Shown here: positions 8,213 to 15,621 of the stretch, one piece after another
How positions within the stretch are numbered: position 1 is the stretch's first letter
Layout: each line of letters opens with the position of its first letter
Position numbers and translations under genes: made by a program
Assembly: GCA_016186495.1 (NCBI GenBank)
Contig: JACPLO010000001.1
Location: 110,753-167,227, forward strand
DNA from: Candidatus Niyogibacteria bacterium
GTDB lineage: Bacteria; Patescibacteriota; Minisyncoccia; JACROR01
Direction of reading: 5' to 3'
DNA: 56,475 bases
The notes under the pieces: model-generated
Told to the model about the DNA's origin: nothing
What the model saw: the letters and a program-made list of their open reading frames with translations, nothing else
The model's database searches: none

Positions 8213-9178
8213 ATGGATAATCTGAAAGGCAAGAAAGTTCTCGTGACCGGCGGCGCGGGTTTTATCGGCAGCCATATTATTGACCGCTGCGCGGAAGCAG
8301 AAGAAATGGAAGTCTACTCGGTTGATAATCGGAATCCGGCTTATAAAAATCTTAAAGCTTGTTATATGCAGGCGGATATCACAAACCAGACAGCAATGAA
8401 TGAGCTGTTTAATTTGGTAAGGCCGGATTTTGTGGTTCATTGCGCGGCTTTGGCAAGAATTCAGCCGAGCTTTGAACGGCTTGATGACTATTTTAGAATA
8501 AATATTTTTGGCACTAAAATTGTTTTAGAGATGTCAAAAAATTTTAATGTCAAAAGATTTGTTTTTGCTTCTTCATCTTCAATTTATGGATTACAGAAAT
8601 ATCTTCCGTTGGCAGAAGATATGCCTGTTTTTCCTCTCACTCCTTATGCTTATACAAAGCATATTGGAGAAGAATTATGCAGATTTATGGGAAAAATGAC
8701 CGGCGGGCCGGAAACGGTTATCCTTCGTTACTTTAATGTTTACGGTCCGCGCCAGCCAAAAACATTTGATTATTACGGCACGATTATCGGAATATTTATG
8801 GAACAAAAAAAACAAAATATTCCGTTTACAGTGGTTTTTGACGGCAATCAGCGCCGAGATTTTACTCATGTTTATGATGTGGCGGAAGCCAACATTCTGG
8901 CGATGGTTTCTCCTAAAATCGGCCAAGGGGAAATTATAAATATCGGCTTCGGTAAAAATCATTCGGTTTTTGACGTTTGCATAAAAATTCTTTGCGCTAA
9001 AAAAACTGATTTAAAAAAAAACGAAACATTCCTTCAACTTGAAGAAGGAAAAGATTTTGTGTTTATCGCGCCGCGCCGAGGCGAGGCTCGGGCTGTTTTG
9101 GCGGATAATTCAAAAGCGAAAAAATTACTTGATTGGATACCGAAAATTTCTTTATCAGAAGGAATAAAAATGTGTTAA
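8213..9178 (+). CDS. NAD-dependent sugar-nucleotide epimerase/dehydratase (extended SDR)
   Basis: A 321-aa extended SDR with VTGGAGFIGSHIID at the N-terminus, the active-site pair SSSSIYG and TPYAYTKHIGEEL (YxxxK), and RYFNVYGPRQ and RRDFTHVYDVAEA in the substrate half. A good SD (AAAGGAG) lies in the end of the dehydrogenase gene, and the ATG abuts its stop, so the pair is surely co-translated. It may convert the uronate or another UDP-sugar, as a 4-epimerase or 4,6-dehydratase. It differs clearly from the SDR at 3686. Confidence 0.8.
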   Translation: MDNLKGKKVLVTGGAGFIGSHIIDRCAEAEEMEVYSVDNRNPAYKNLKACYMQADITNQTAMNELFNLVRPDFVVHCAALARIQPSFERLDDYFRINIFGTKIVLEMSKNFNVKRFVFASSSSIYGLQKYLPLAEDMPVFPLTPYAYTKHIGEELCRFMGKMTGGPETVILRYFNVYGPRQPKTFDYYGTIIGIFMEQKKQNIPFTVVFDGNQRRDFTHVYDVAEANILAMVSPKIGQGEIINIGFGKNHSVFDVCIKILCAKKTDLKKNETFLQLEEGKDFVFIAPRRGEARAVLADNSKAKKLLDWIPKISLSEGIKMC

Positions 9179-9190
9179 TGATTTTTCTCT

Positions 9191-9220
9191 TTAACATATT
9201 TTTTCTAAATATGTTAAAAT
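9191..9220 (+). promoter_or_regulatory. VKOR promoter overlapped by an 11-bp palindrome
   Basis: TTAACA (9191-9196) and TAAAAT (9215-9220) are spaced 18 bp, with a predicted start near 9227, only 3 nt before the ATG. A perfect 11-bp inverted repeat (9191-9201 and 9207-9217, 5-nt loop) covers the -35 box, the spacer and part of the -10 box. It could be a repressor operator or a weak A/T terminator for the upstream gene. Confidence 0.45.
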
Positions 9221-9229
9221 TAGACCGTT

Positions 9230-9673
9230 ATGAAAAACATAGCGGTCTTTATTTTATTTTTAACGTTGATTGGTTTGCTTGACGCCGGCTATCTGGTTTG
9301 GGAACATTATACCGGCGCTGGGCCGGCTTGCCTTATTTTAAAAGGCTGCGATGCGGTTTTAACCAGCGAATACGCAGCAATGTTCGGTTTGCCGGTTTCG
9401 CTTTGGGGAATGATTTATTATACCGCTATTTTATTTCTCACTCTTTTTTCCTTTTTGGAAAAATCCCGCCGCGCGCTTGGCTTAACGGCGATTATCGTTT
9501 TTGCGGGCTTTTTATTCAGCGCTTATTTTCTTTATCTCCAGTTTTTTATTTTGAAGGCGATTTGTTTTTATTGTTTAATATCCGCCGGCGTCACTTTCTT
9601 TTTATTGATAAGTTTGTTGTTCGCGTTTCGGCGATTTGATTATAATTTTCAAAAGGTCGCTTTATCCCGTTAG
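9230..9673 (+). CDS. Vitamin K epoxide reductase (VKOR) family membrane protein
   Basis: A 147-aa four-helix membrane protein that would oxidise quinone-linked cysteines and re-oxidise a periplasmic-side DsbA partner. Visible features are a first helix IAVFILFLTLIGLLDAGYLVW, the loop cysteines in ACLILKGCDAV, the conserved PVSLWG turn, and the active-site CxxC in ICFYCLISA on the last helix. A DsbA-like protein (13932) and a thioredoxin-reductase-like flavoprotein (14672) lie within 5 kb. The stop codon lies inside a half-copy of the palindromic repeat family. Confidence 0.88.
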   Translation: MKNIAVFILFLTLIGLLDAGYLVWEHYTGAGPACLILKGCDAVLTSEYAAMFGLPVSLWGMIYYTAILFLTLFSFLEKSRRALGLTAIIVFAGFLFSAYFLYLQFFILKAICFYCLISAGVTFFLLISLLFAFRRFDYNFQKVALSR

Positions 9674-9679
9674 AAAGTT
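9664..9679. repeat. Half-copy of the CCCGTTAGAAGTT-end element
   Basis: ATCCCGTTAGAAAGTT matches the terminal inverted repeat of the elements at 12565 and 16527 with one extra base. It covers the last codons and the stop of the VKOR gene. No opposite end is visible nearby. Confidence 0.45.
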
Positions 9680-9693
9680 AATAAAATTTTATT

Positions 9694-9906
9694 ATGTGGA
9701 AAAATTGGTTAAACGGAATTTTAGGTTTTTGGGTGATAATTATTCCTTTTTTAAATTTTTCTCTGGCTTGGCAAAGGACGGTTTTGATTTTCAGCGGCAT
9801 TATTATCGTAATTTTAGGATTTTGGTCGTTTTATGAGGTTCGTCCGCGGCGCTTAAATGAAACAATAGCGGCTGCGCCAGAAGAGAAAAAAGATGAAAAT
9901 TTTTAA
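9694..9906 (+). CDS. Small two-helix membrane protein, SPW-repeat-like
   Basis: A 70-aa protein with two hydrophobic helices (LNGILGFWVIIIPFLNF and TVLIFSGIIIVILGFWSFYEV) and an acidic tail. The W-N-x3-G-x-W-x-I-x2-P-F pattern recalls SPW-repeat membrane proteins, but this is a weak resemblance. It overlaps the next gene by 14 bp (ATG at 9893), which suggests translational coupling with the glycosidase-like protein. Function unknown. Confidence 0.6.
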   Translation: MWKNWLNGILGFWVIIIPFLNFSLAWQRTVLIFSGIIIVILGFWSFYEVRPRRLNETIAAAPEEKKDENF

Positions 9907-11095
9907 AAAACGGCAAAATAAGTTTTTAACGGAAATAACAAAAAGAATTACCAAAAAAGCAATCCTTCGTTTAGCGGTCGGGGTTGTTTTAAGCGCGGGC
10001 TTTTTCGTTTTATTTCCAAATTTATTTTTTAAAATAAATTTGGAATATATCAGAACTAAAGATAAGAACGCGATGGCTGTTCAAGAAGAGACTGTTAAAA
10101 AAATAATTCATCTTCAGACTCCCGAGCCGGTCAAGGCTATTTATATGACCAGCTGGGTGGCGGGCACTTCTGATTGGCGGGATCGATTAGTTGAATTTAT
10201 TGAAAAATCAGAGTTGAACGCCGTCGTGATTGATATTAAAGATTATACCGGCCGGATTTCATTTGAAGTGGTTGATCCGGCGCTGATGGCCGTCGGTTCT
10301 CAAGAAAAACGCATTCCCGATATCAGAGAATTTATCGGAAATCTCCATGAAAAAAATATTTACGCGATTGCCCGGATAAGCGTTTTTCAAGATATTTTTT
10401 TGGTAAAAAAACGGCCGGATTTGGCGGTTAAAACCAAGACTGGCGCGGTTTGGAAAGATTATAAAGGAATTTCCTGGCTTGACCCTTGCGCCAAAGAAGT
10501 TTGGGATTATACCGTTAAAATAGCGCGCGAGGCCGAACAAGCCGGTTTTGACGAATTGAATTTTGACTACATCCGTTTTCCTTCGGATGGCAATATGGCG
10601 AACATCGTTTATTCTTTTTGCCGTTCGGGAGCCGGACTTCCAAGCAAGGCAGAGCGGCTGGAGGAATTTTTCAAATACCTGTCGGATAATTTGAAAGACA
10701 TGGGCCGGTCTCTTTCCGCCGATCTTTTCGGCATGGTGACGGTTAATGCCGATGATCTCAATATCGGGCAAGTTTTAGAAAAAGCCGCGCCGTATTTTAA
10801 TTATCTGGCGCCGATGGTTTATCCTTCGCATTATCCCAAAGGATTTAATAATTATCAGAATCCAGCGGCTCACCCTTATGAAATCGTTTATCAGGCGATG
10901 GCCGAGGCCTCGCGTCGTTTAATTGCGGCAAGTTCCACGCCCAAAAAACTCCGTCCTTGGATTCAGGATTTTGATCTCGGCGCGGAATACACGGCGGAAA
11001 TGGTTAATCTTCAAAAAAAGGCCGTTTATGACGCCGGCCTTACCGGCTGGATGGCTTGGGACGCAGGGAATAAATACACGAAAGAAGCGTATTAA
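9893..11095 (+). CDS. Membrane-anchored glycoside-hydrolase-like protein (DUF4015 type)
   Basis: A 400-aa protein with a basic N-terminus and one membrane segment (ILRLAVGVVLSAGFFVLFPNLFF), so the body should face outward. The rest matches the putative glycosyl-hydrolase family DUF4015 with a TIM-barrel pattern: VKAIYMTSWVAG, NAVVIDIKDYTGRISFE, DELNFDYIRFPSDG, LSADLFGMV and NYLAPMVYPSHY. The acidic residues in DELNFDYIRFP are the best catalytic candidates. It may act on cell-surface glycan or peptidoglycan; the substrate is unproven. Confidence 0.8.
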   Translation: MKIFKKRQNKFLTEITKRITKKAILRLAVGVVLSAGFFVLFPNLFFKINLEYIRTKDKNAMAVQEETVKKIIHLQTPEPVKAIYMTSWVAGTSDWRDRLVEFIEKSELNAVVIDIKDYTGRISFEVVDPALMAVGSQEKRIPDIREFIGNLHEKNIYAIARISVFQDIFLVKKRPDLAVKTKTGAVWKDYKGISWLDPCAKEVWDYTVKIAREAEQAGFDELNFDYIRFPSDGNMANIVYSFCRSGAGLPSKAERLEEFFKYLSDNLKDMGRSLSADLFGMVTVNADDLNIGQVLEKAAPYFNYLAPMVYPSHYPKGFNNYQNPAAHPYEIVYQAMAEASRRLIAASSTPKKLRPWIQDFDLGAEYTAEMVNLQKKAVYDAGLTGWMAWDAGNKYTKEAY

Positions 11096-11122
11096 AAAAG
11101 TGTGAAGTGTGAATAAGTTTTT

Positions 11123-11151
11123 TAGACAATATTTCAGGAATTATTTAGTAT
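11123..11151 (+). promoter_or_regulatory. Promoter giving a leaderless transcript
   Basis: TAGACA (11123-11128), a 17-bp spacer, then TAGTAT (11146-11151). Transcription is expected near 11158, which is the A of the ATG of the next gene. Confidence 0.4.
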
Positions 11152-11157
11152 TAATAT

Positions 11158-11463
11158 ATGGATTTATCGGATTTTTTAGATAAAAAACCGGATAAAAAAA
11201 GATTAATTGTTACCGGAACAATTATCATTATTTTTGCGATTTTAGCTGGTTGGTATTTTTATAATAAAAATTTTAAAACCGGAGAGAAGCGGCTATTAAC
11301 CAATGAAGAAAAAATGGAAATTTTAAAAAATTTAAAAACTCCGACGGAAGAAGAATTGCCGACAGCAGAAAGAATGAAAATTTTGGAAAGTTTAAATACT
11401 CCGACGGAAAAAGATTTTTCCGAAAAAACAAGGATAAAAATCCTTGAATCTTTAACACCTTAA
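11158..11463 (+). CDS. Membrane-anchored protein with short tandem peptide repeats
   Basis: A 101-aa protein not recognised from any family. Residues 1-20 are polar, one membrane helix follows (LIVTGTIIIIFAILAGWYFY), and the rest is built of about 2.5 repeats of roughly 23 residues: MEILKNLKTPTEEELPTAE, MKILESLNTPTEKDFSEK and IKILESLTP. The pattern (I/M)KILE-x-L-x-TPTE is a regular amphipathic helix plus turn. It may be a spacer or protein-binding tail on the outer face. The promoter suggests leaderless translation. Confidence 0.7.
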   Translation: MDLSDFLDKKPDKKRLIVTGTIIIIFAILAGWYFYNKNFKTGEKRLLTNEEKMEILKNLKTPTEEELPTAERMKILESLNTPTEKDFSEKTRIKILESLTP

Positions 11464-11476
11464 TTTTTTAAATAAA

Positions 11477-11794
11477 ATGGCGGAGAAAAAAATTACAAAT
11501 AATGAAATAATTTCAGCGATTAATAAATTTGCCGTTAATGTTGACAAACGTTTTGAACAAGCTGATAAGCGTTTTGATATTCTTGAAGAACAGATTTCCG
11601 ATTTAAGGGAAGAAGTTCATCAAATACAAGGAGAAATTAAACGAATTTGGAATAAACTTGAAGAAATTGAGCAAAAACTGGACAAATTATCTAAAACTGC
11701 AAAAGAAGATGCGGATGCCATAGCAGTTGATATCCTTAAATTAAAACAAAGAGTTAAATTTTTGGAAAAGAAAATTAATTTAGTTAATAATTAA
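11477..11794 (+). CDS. Small coiled-coil protein
   Basis: A 105-aa protein with heptad repeats throughout (KRFEQADKRFDILEEQ, LREEVHQIQGEIKRIW, LEEIEQKLDKLSK, LKQRVKFLEKKIN) and no membrane segment. Small coiled-coil proteins of this composition are frequent in Parcubacteria. The function is unknown. It follows the repeat protein at 11158 by 13 bp and probably shares its transcript. Confidence 0.65.
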   Translation: MAEKKITNNEIISAINKFAVNVDKRFEQADKRFDILEEQISDLREEVHQIQGEIKRIWNKLEEIEQKLDKLSKTAKEDADAIAVDILKLKQRVKFLEKKINLVNN

Positions 11795-11807
11795 TAATAA
11801 AAATAAT

Positions 11808-12494
11808 ATGATAAATTTATCCAAACAAAAAATTTCTCCGGCTTTGAGCGTTATTGCCGCCAGTTTTTTCGCGGTATTTATTATAAACGTAGTCTGGGCT
11901 TGGACCGGACCTACGGCCACTCCTCCGAACAGTAATGTCGGCGCGCCTCTTAACGTCGGTTTAACTCCTCAAAACAAAAGCGGCGCTTTGGGAGTCGGCG
12001 CTTTCACTTCTTTTGGCGATGCTTTTTTTAACGGCAATGTCGGCATTGGAACGGCTAATCCGGCTTATAAGCTTGATGTTCAGGGAGGCAGTTTAAATGT
12101 AAGTGGCAGTTTATACGAAGCTGGCGCGTTGTTGTCTGAAAAATATGCTAAAAAAGATGGTTCTAATGTCAGCGGAACTTGGGGAATTAATATATCCGGC
12201 AGTGCCGCTAGCGCCAGTACCGCGAATTATGCGAATAGTGCCGCTAGCGCCAGTACTGCGAATTACGCGAACAGCGCCGGCAGTGTTGGGCCGTTTTCTT
12301 CAAGCGGTACCGTCAGCGGGACAACTTATTTTTGTTTTTGCTCCGAATCTAACGGCCAATGGTCTTATGCTTTGCCTTGGAACACTGACAGCGGCACTTG
12401 CAGTAATTTTTGCGGCGGAGCTTGTTATCAGCACGGCTGGTATAATCCAAGTAATGGAAGTTATAGTATTGGCGCGCACGGAAGAGGTTGTTAA
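11808..12494 (+). CDS. Exported tail-fibre-like surface protein
   Basis: A 228-aa protein with an N-terminal signal or anchor helix (ALSVIAASFFAVFIINVVWA) followed by WTGPTATPPNSNVGAPLNVG, a motif I associate with CPR surface proteins. VGIGTANPAYKLDVQG resembles the repeat found in phage tail-fibre and trimeric adhesin shafts. Residues about 130-157 are two 12-residue repeats (SAASASTANYAN) encoded by a 36-bp tandem DNA repeat. The C-terminus is rich in Cys, Gly and Ser (eight Cys), possibly a disulfide-locked tip, which would fit the nearby DsbA and VKOR genes. Probably involved in attachment to a host or surface. Confidence 0.65.
   Translation: MINLSKQKISPALSVIAASFFAVFIINVVWAWTGPTATPPNSNVGAPLNVGLTPQNKSGALGVGAFTSFGDAFFNGNVGIGTANPAYKLDVQGGSLNVSGSLYEAGALLSEKYAKKDGSNVSGTWGINISGSAASASTANYANSAASASTANYANSAGSVGPFSSSGTVSGTTYFCFCSESNGQWSYALPWNTDSGTCSNFCGGACYQHGWYNPSNGSYSIGAHGRGC
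12201..12272 (+). repeat. 36-bp tandem repeat (two units) inside the tail-fibre-like gene
   Basis: Units at 12201-12236 and 12237-12272 differ at three bases (all synonymous), followed by the beginning of a third unit. Each encodes SAASASTANYAN. The in-frame unit length allows copy-number change without frameshift. Confidence 0.85.
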
Positions 12495-12564
12495 TTAACA
12501 ATTATCATCGCGCGAAAATGATAAGAATTTTTAAAAATGTTTTTTAAACAAAAAAAATCGCTTA

Positions 12565-12674
12565 ATCCCGTTAGAAGTTCAGTTAAATTAATAAAATTAT
12601 TTCTGGAGGTGAGTGAATTTACCCTCGGTTTTATAAGTGCTAAGACGCGTCAATATGAAAATTTCTAACGGGAT
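12565..12674. repeat. MITE-like element with CCCGTTAGAA inverted ends (copy B)
   Basis: The left end ATCCCGTTAGAAGTT (12565-12579) is inverted at the right end as AATTTCTAACGGGAT (12660-12674). The 110-bp unit contains the ATG (12655) of the following surface-protein gene, and its right end encodes residues ISNGI of that protein. An SD-like GGAGGTGAG at 12605-12613 is too far from this ATG to serve it. Confidence 0.6.
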
Positions 12675-13920
12675 AAATTTTCTTTTGAGTTTTATTTTCT
12701 TGGCGATCGGTTTTTTACTGTTGGCGATTGTGCCGGCGAAAGCGATAAATTATCCTGTTTCTCTTTCCGGCTACGCTTGGTCCGATAATATCGGCTGGAT
12801 TAGTTTTAATTGCGCCAATAATAATTCTTGCATCACTTCCAATTATAAAGTTGAAATAGACAGCGCCGGCTATTTTAAAGGTTATGCCTGGTCCGATAAT
12901 ATCGGCTGGATCGGTTTTGAGCCTGGCGATGTCAGCGGTTGTCCTTCCGGCAGCTGCCGGGCGATTTTTAATCCCGAGACCGGCGATATTAGCGGCTGGG
13001 CCAGAGTAATTTCCTGCCGGTATAATCCTGATCCGACGGCTTGCGGCGGCTGGGACGGCTGGGTTAGTTTATCCGGCTCTAATCCCGATTACGGCGTTTC
13101 CGTGGATTTGGCTACGGGTAAATTTGAAGGTTTTGCCTGGTCTGATTCACCGGTTGGCTGGATAAATTTCGGAGCTTCTTCAATGGGCGGCGGAGTTTAT
13201 ATGAAAACCGGCGCGCCGTTTGTGGAATTGCGCGCCAATGGCTCTATTGATTCTATAAATATCAGCGCAGGCGGAGAAGCAACCCTTACCTGGGAAAGGG
13301 AAAACGTTACTCTTGAAAGTTGCCTTAAAACCAGCGTGCCATTAGACCAAAATTGGAATAATCTTGATTTGGCGTCCAATAATTCTTATGTTGTTTTTCC
13401 GAACCAAACTGTTACTTATACTTTAACGTGCGTTGGAGGAGAAGGAGAGGTTTCCGATAATGTTGTCATAAATGTTGTTTCCGGAGAGCCTCCTCCGGAA
13501 GAAGAACTTCCGGCAGTTAAATCTTTCAGCGTTATTGCCAATCCCTCCGTTAACATTACGATTCTTAATGAAGAAGGAGAAACCTGCGCTTCTGATGTCG
13601 GCAACAGCACTTCTACGATCATGGTTACGCCATTCGGAGGATTTAACGAAAATGTATCTTTATCAATAACGGATTGGGGAGGACTAAGTAATTATCTTTA
13701 TCTTGGCGGCACTTATGCCGATGGTTATAATTTCAGCCGCAATCCTTTAACCAGCAGTTATTATGAGAGCGGTTCGGTGTTTAATGTCTGCGTTAAACCG
13801 AACGCGCCAAAAGGCAGTTATCTGATAAATATAAAAGGCACTAGTTTGACTAAAGGAGACCGTTACGATAATGTTATCGTTAATATTATTATTTCCGATC
13901 CCGGCTGGCAGGAGATTTAG
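12655..13920 (+). CDS. Exported surface protein with GYAWSDNIGW repeats
   Basis: A 421-aa protein from ATG 12655. The frame stays open upstream to a GTG at 12637, but no SD fits that start either. A signal peptide (INFLLSFIFLAIGFLLLAIVPAKA) leads to three repeats of the type GYAWSDNIGWISF, GYAWSDNIGWIGF and GFAWSDSPVGWINF, which I recognise from CPR cell-surface proteins. An Ig-like segment (about residues 195-275) and a further beta-rich domain follow. Function unknown; likely an envelope or adhesion component. Its first codons come from the right end of a palindromic element. Confidence 0.7.
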   Translation: MKISNGINFLLSFIFLAIGFLLLAIVPAKAINYPVSLSGYAWSDNIGWISFNCANNNSCITSNYKVEIDSAGYFKGYAWSDNIGWIGFEPGDVSGCPSGSCRAIFNPETGDISGWARVISCRYNPDPTACGGWDGWVSLSGSNPDYGVSVDLATGKFEGFAWSDSPVGWINFGASSMGGGVYMKTGAPFVELRANGSIDSINISAGGEATLTWERENVTLESCLKTSVPLDQNWNNLDLASNNSYVVFPNQTVTYTLTCVGGEGEVSDNVVINVVSGEPPPEEELPAVKSFSVIANPSVNITILNEEGETCASDVGNSTSTIMVTPFGGFNENVSLSITDWGGLSNYLYLGGTYADGYNFSRNPLTSSYYESGSVFNVCVKPNAPKGSYLINIKGTSLTKGDRYDNVIVNIIISDPGWQEI

Positions 13921-13931
13921 AAAAAAAATAA

Positions 13932-14657
13932 ATGGAATCTGAAATAAAAACAAAATCGTCTTATTTTGTGCCCGCTTCCATTATAGCTGCCGGTTTTTTT
14001 ATTGCCTTAGCCATTATTTACACGAATAGCGGTAAAAGCGGCAAACTGCCTGAAAATAAAAATTTGGAGGCCAAATTGCCAATCAAAGAAGCGCCAGCCG
14101 CGGATTCTCAAGCAGCAAAAGATTTTTTAGCGGCGCGGGAAAAAGATTTTATTTTAGGCAACCCGGCGGCGCCGATAACTATAGTGGAATTTGCCGATTT
14201 TCAGTGCCCTTTTTGCGGCCGTTTTTTTACCAATACTCTCGGCCAACTGAAAGAAACATACGTTAAAGACGGCAAGGTTAAATTTATTTATCGCGATTTC
14301 GCTTTTTTAGGCAAAGAATCAATTGATGCCGCCGCGGCGGCGCGCTGCGCCGGAGAACAGGGAAAATTTTGGGAATATCATAACTATTTGTTCAATCATC
14401 AGGCCGGCGAAAATAATGGCGCGTTTTCTCCGGTTAGTCTCAAAAAATTTAGCAAGGAAATTGGCTTAAATGAAGCTGATTTTAACGCCTGTTTTGATTC
14501 AAAAAAATATGAGGAGGCGATAAAAAATGATGTCAGCCAGGCAAAAAATATCTTAAATGTTGACGGTACGCCGACTTCTTTTGTCAACGGCCGGGAAATA
14601 GTCGGCGCCCAGTCGTTTTCTCAATTTGAAATTCTTATTCAAGAAGCTTTAAAATAA
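13932..14657 (+). CDS. DsbA-like thiol:disulfide oxidoreductase
   Basis: A 241-aa membrane-anchored thioredoxin-fold protein. One N-terminal helix (YFVPASIIAAGFFIALAIIY) is followed by a linker and a DsbA/DSBA_2-type domain with VEFADFQCPFCGRFF (active-site CPFC), the cis-Pro region NVDGTPTSFVNG and an inserted helical subdomain containing AAARCAGEQGKFWEYHNYLF. It probably forms disulfides in exported proteins, re-oxidised by the VKOR protein encoded at 9230. It lies 11 bp after the surface-protein gene and 14 bp before the flavoprotein gene. Confidence 0.9.
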   Translation: MESEIKTKSSYFVPASIIAAGFFIALAIIYTNSGKSGKLPENKNLEAKLPIKEAPAADSQAAKDFLAAREKDFILGNPAAPITIVEFADFQCPFCGRFFTNTLGQLKETYVKDGKVKFIYRDFAFLGKESIDAAAAARCAGEQGKFWEYHNYLFNHQAGENNGAFSPVSLKKFSKEIGLNEADFNACFDSKKYEEAIKNDVSQAKNILNVDGTPTSFVNGREIVGAQSFSQFEILIQEALK

Positions 14658-14671
14658 CCGGAAGCCGAGCT

Positions 14672-15613
14672 ATGGATATTGATTATGATTTAATTATTAT
14701 CGGCGGGGGGCCGGCCGGAGCGGCGGCCGCGGTTTATGCCAGCCGGAAAAAAATAAAAACTTTGCTTTTAACCGATACTTTCGGCGGCCAGTCCGTAGTT
14801 TCTCATAAAATTCAGAATTGGATCGGCGAAAAGAATATTTCCGGCGTGGAATTGGCGAAAAAATTAAATGATCACGTCGCGGCGCAGGAAACAGTGGAAA
14901 TAAAATCCGGCCGGCGCGTTAAACAAATTAAGAAAAACGACGGCAATTTTGCGGTTGAAACGGAAGAAGGGGATATTTATAAAACAAAGGCAATTATTCT
15001 GGCTTCCGGTTCTTACCCCCGGAAACTGGGCGTTTCGGGAGAGGAAAAATTTTCCGGAAAAGGCGTGGCTTATTGTTCCACTTGCGACGCGCCGCTTTTC
15101 AAAAATAAAATTACGGCGGTCATCGGCGGCGGAAACGCCGGTTTGGAGGCCGTGGCGGATCTTTTGCCGTACGCTGAAAAAATTTATCTTTTAATCCGTT
15201 CGGAAAAAATAAAAGGCGATCCCGTCACTTTGGAACAGATTAAATCTTCTTCAAAAGTAGAAATAATTTTTAACGCCGAGACCAAAGAAATTTTTGGGGA
15301 TAAATTTGTCAGCGGCCTTAAATATGTTGATTTGAAAAGCGGCGAAGAAAAAAAACTTCAACTTGGCGGCATATTTGTGGAAATTGGCTCGAAGCCCAAT
15401 TCTAAAATTGCGGAAGGGTTGGTGGAGATTAACGAATGGGGAGAAGTGATGATTGATCATCGGACCGGCATTACCAGCCAGCCAGGATTTTTTGCGGCCG
15501 GCGATGTCACGGACGTTAAATATAAGCAAAATAATATTTCCGCCGGCGATGCGGTTAAAGCCGCTCTTTCCGCTTATGAATATCTGATGGCCGGACAAAA
15601 TAAAATAAAATAA
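14672..15613 (+). CDS. trxB: Thioredoxin reductase-like flavoprotein
   Basis: A 313-aa FAD/NAD(P)-dependent disulfide reductase. It shows the FAD motif IIGGGPAGAAAAVYASR at the N-terminus, the redox CxxC in YCSTCDAPLF, the NAD(P) motif AVIGGGNAGLEAV, and the C-terminal FAD motif GFFAAGDVTDVKYKQ. The architecture and length match low-molecular-weight thioredoxin reductase (AhpF-like C-terminal half). No thioredoxin gene is adjacent, so the DsbA-like protein or an unseen thioredoxin may be its partner. Confidence 0.85.
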   Translation: MDIDYDLIIIGGGPAGAAAAVYASRKKIKTLLLTDTFGGQSVVSHKIQNWIGEKNISGVELAKKLNDHVAAQETVEIKSGRRVKQIKKNDGNFAVETEEGDIYKTKAIILASGSYPRKLGVSGEEKFSGKGVAYCSTCDAPLFKNKITAVIGGGNAGLEAVADLLPYAEKIYLLIRSEKIKGDPVTLEQIKSSSKVEIIFNAETKEIFGDKFVSGLKYVDLKSGEEKKLQLGGIFVEIGSKPNSKIAEGLVEINEWGEVMIDHRTGITSQPGFFAAGDVTDVKYKQNNISAGDAVKAALSAYEYLMAGQNKIK

Positions 15614-15621
15614 AACGGGAT

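Noticed and set aside
12613-12636. Seven-codon ORF (GTG, MNLPSVL) behind a GGAGGTGAG motif, as a possible leader peptide of the surface-protein gene.
   Set aside because: SD spacing is short, there is no regulatory codon run and no terminator alternative structure; it lies inside the MITE-like unit and is probably chance.
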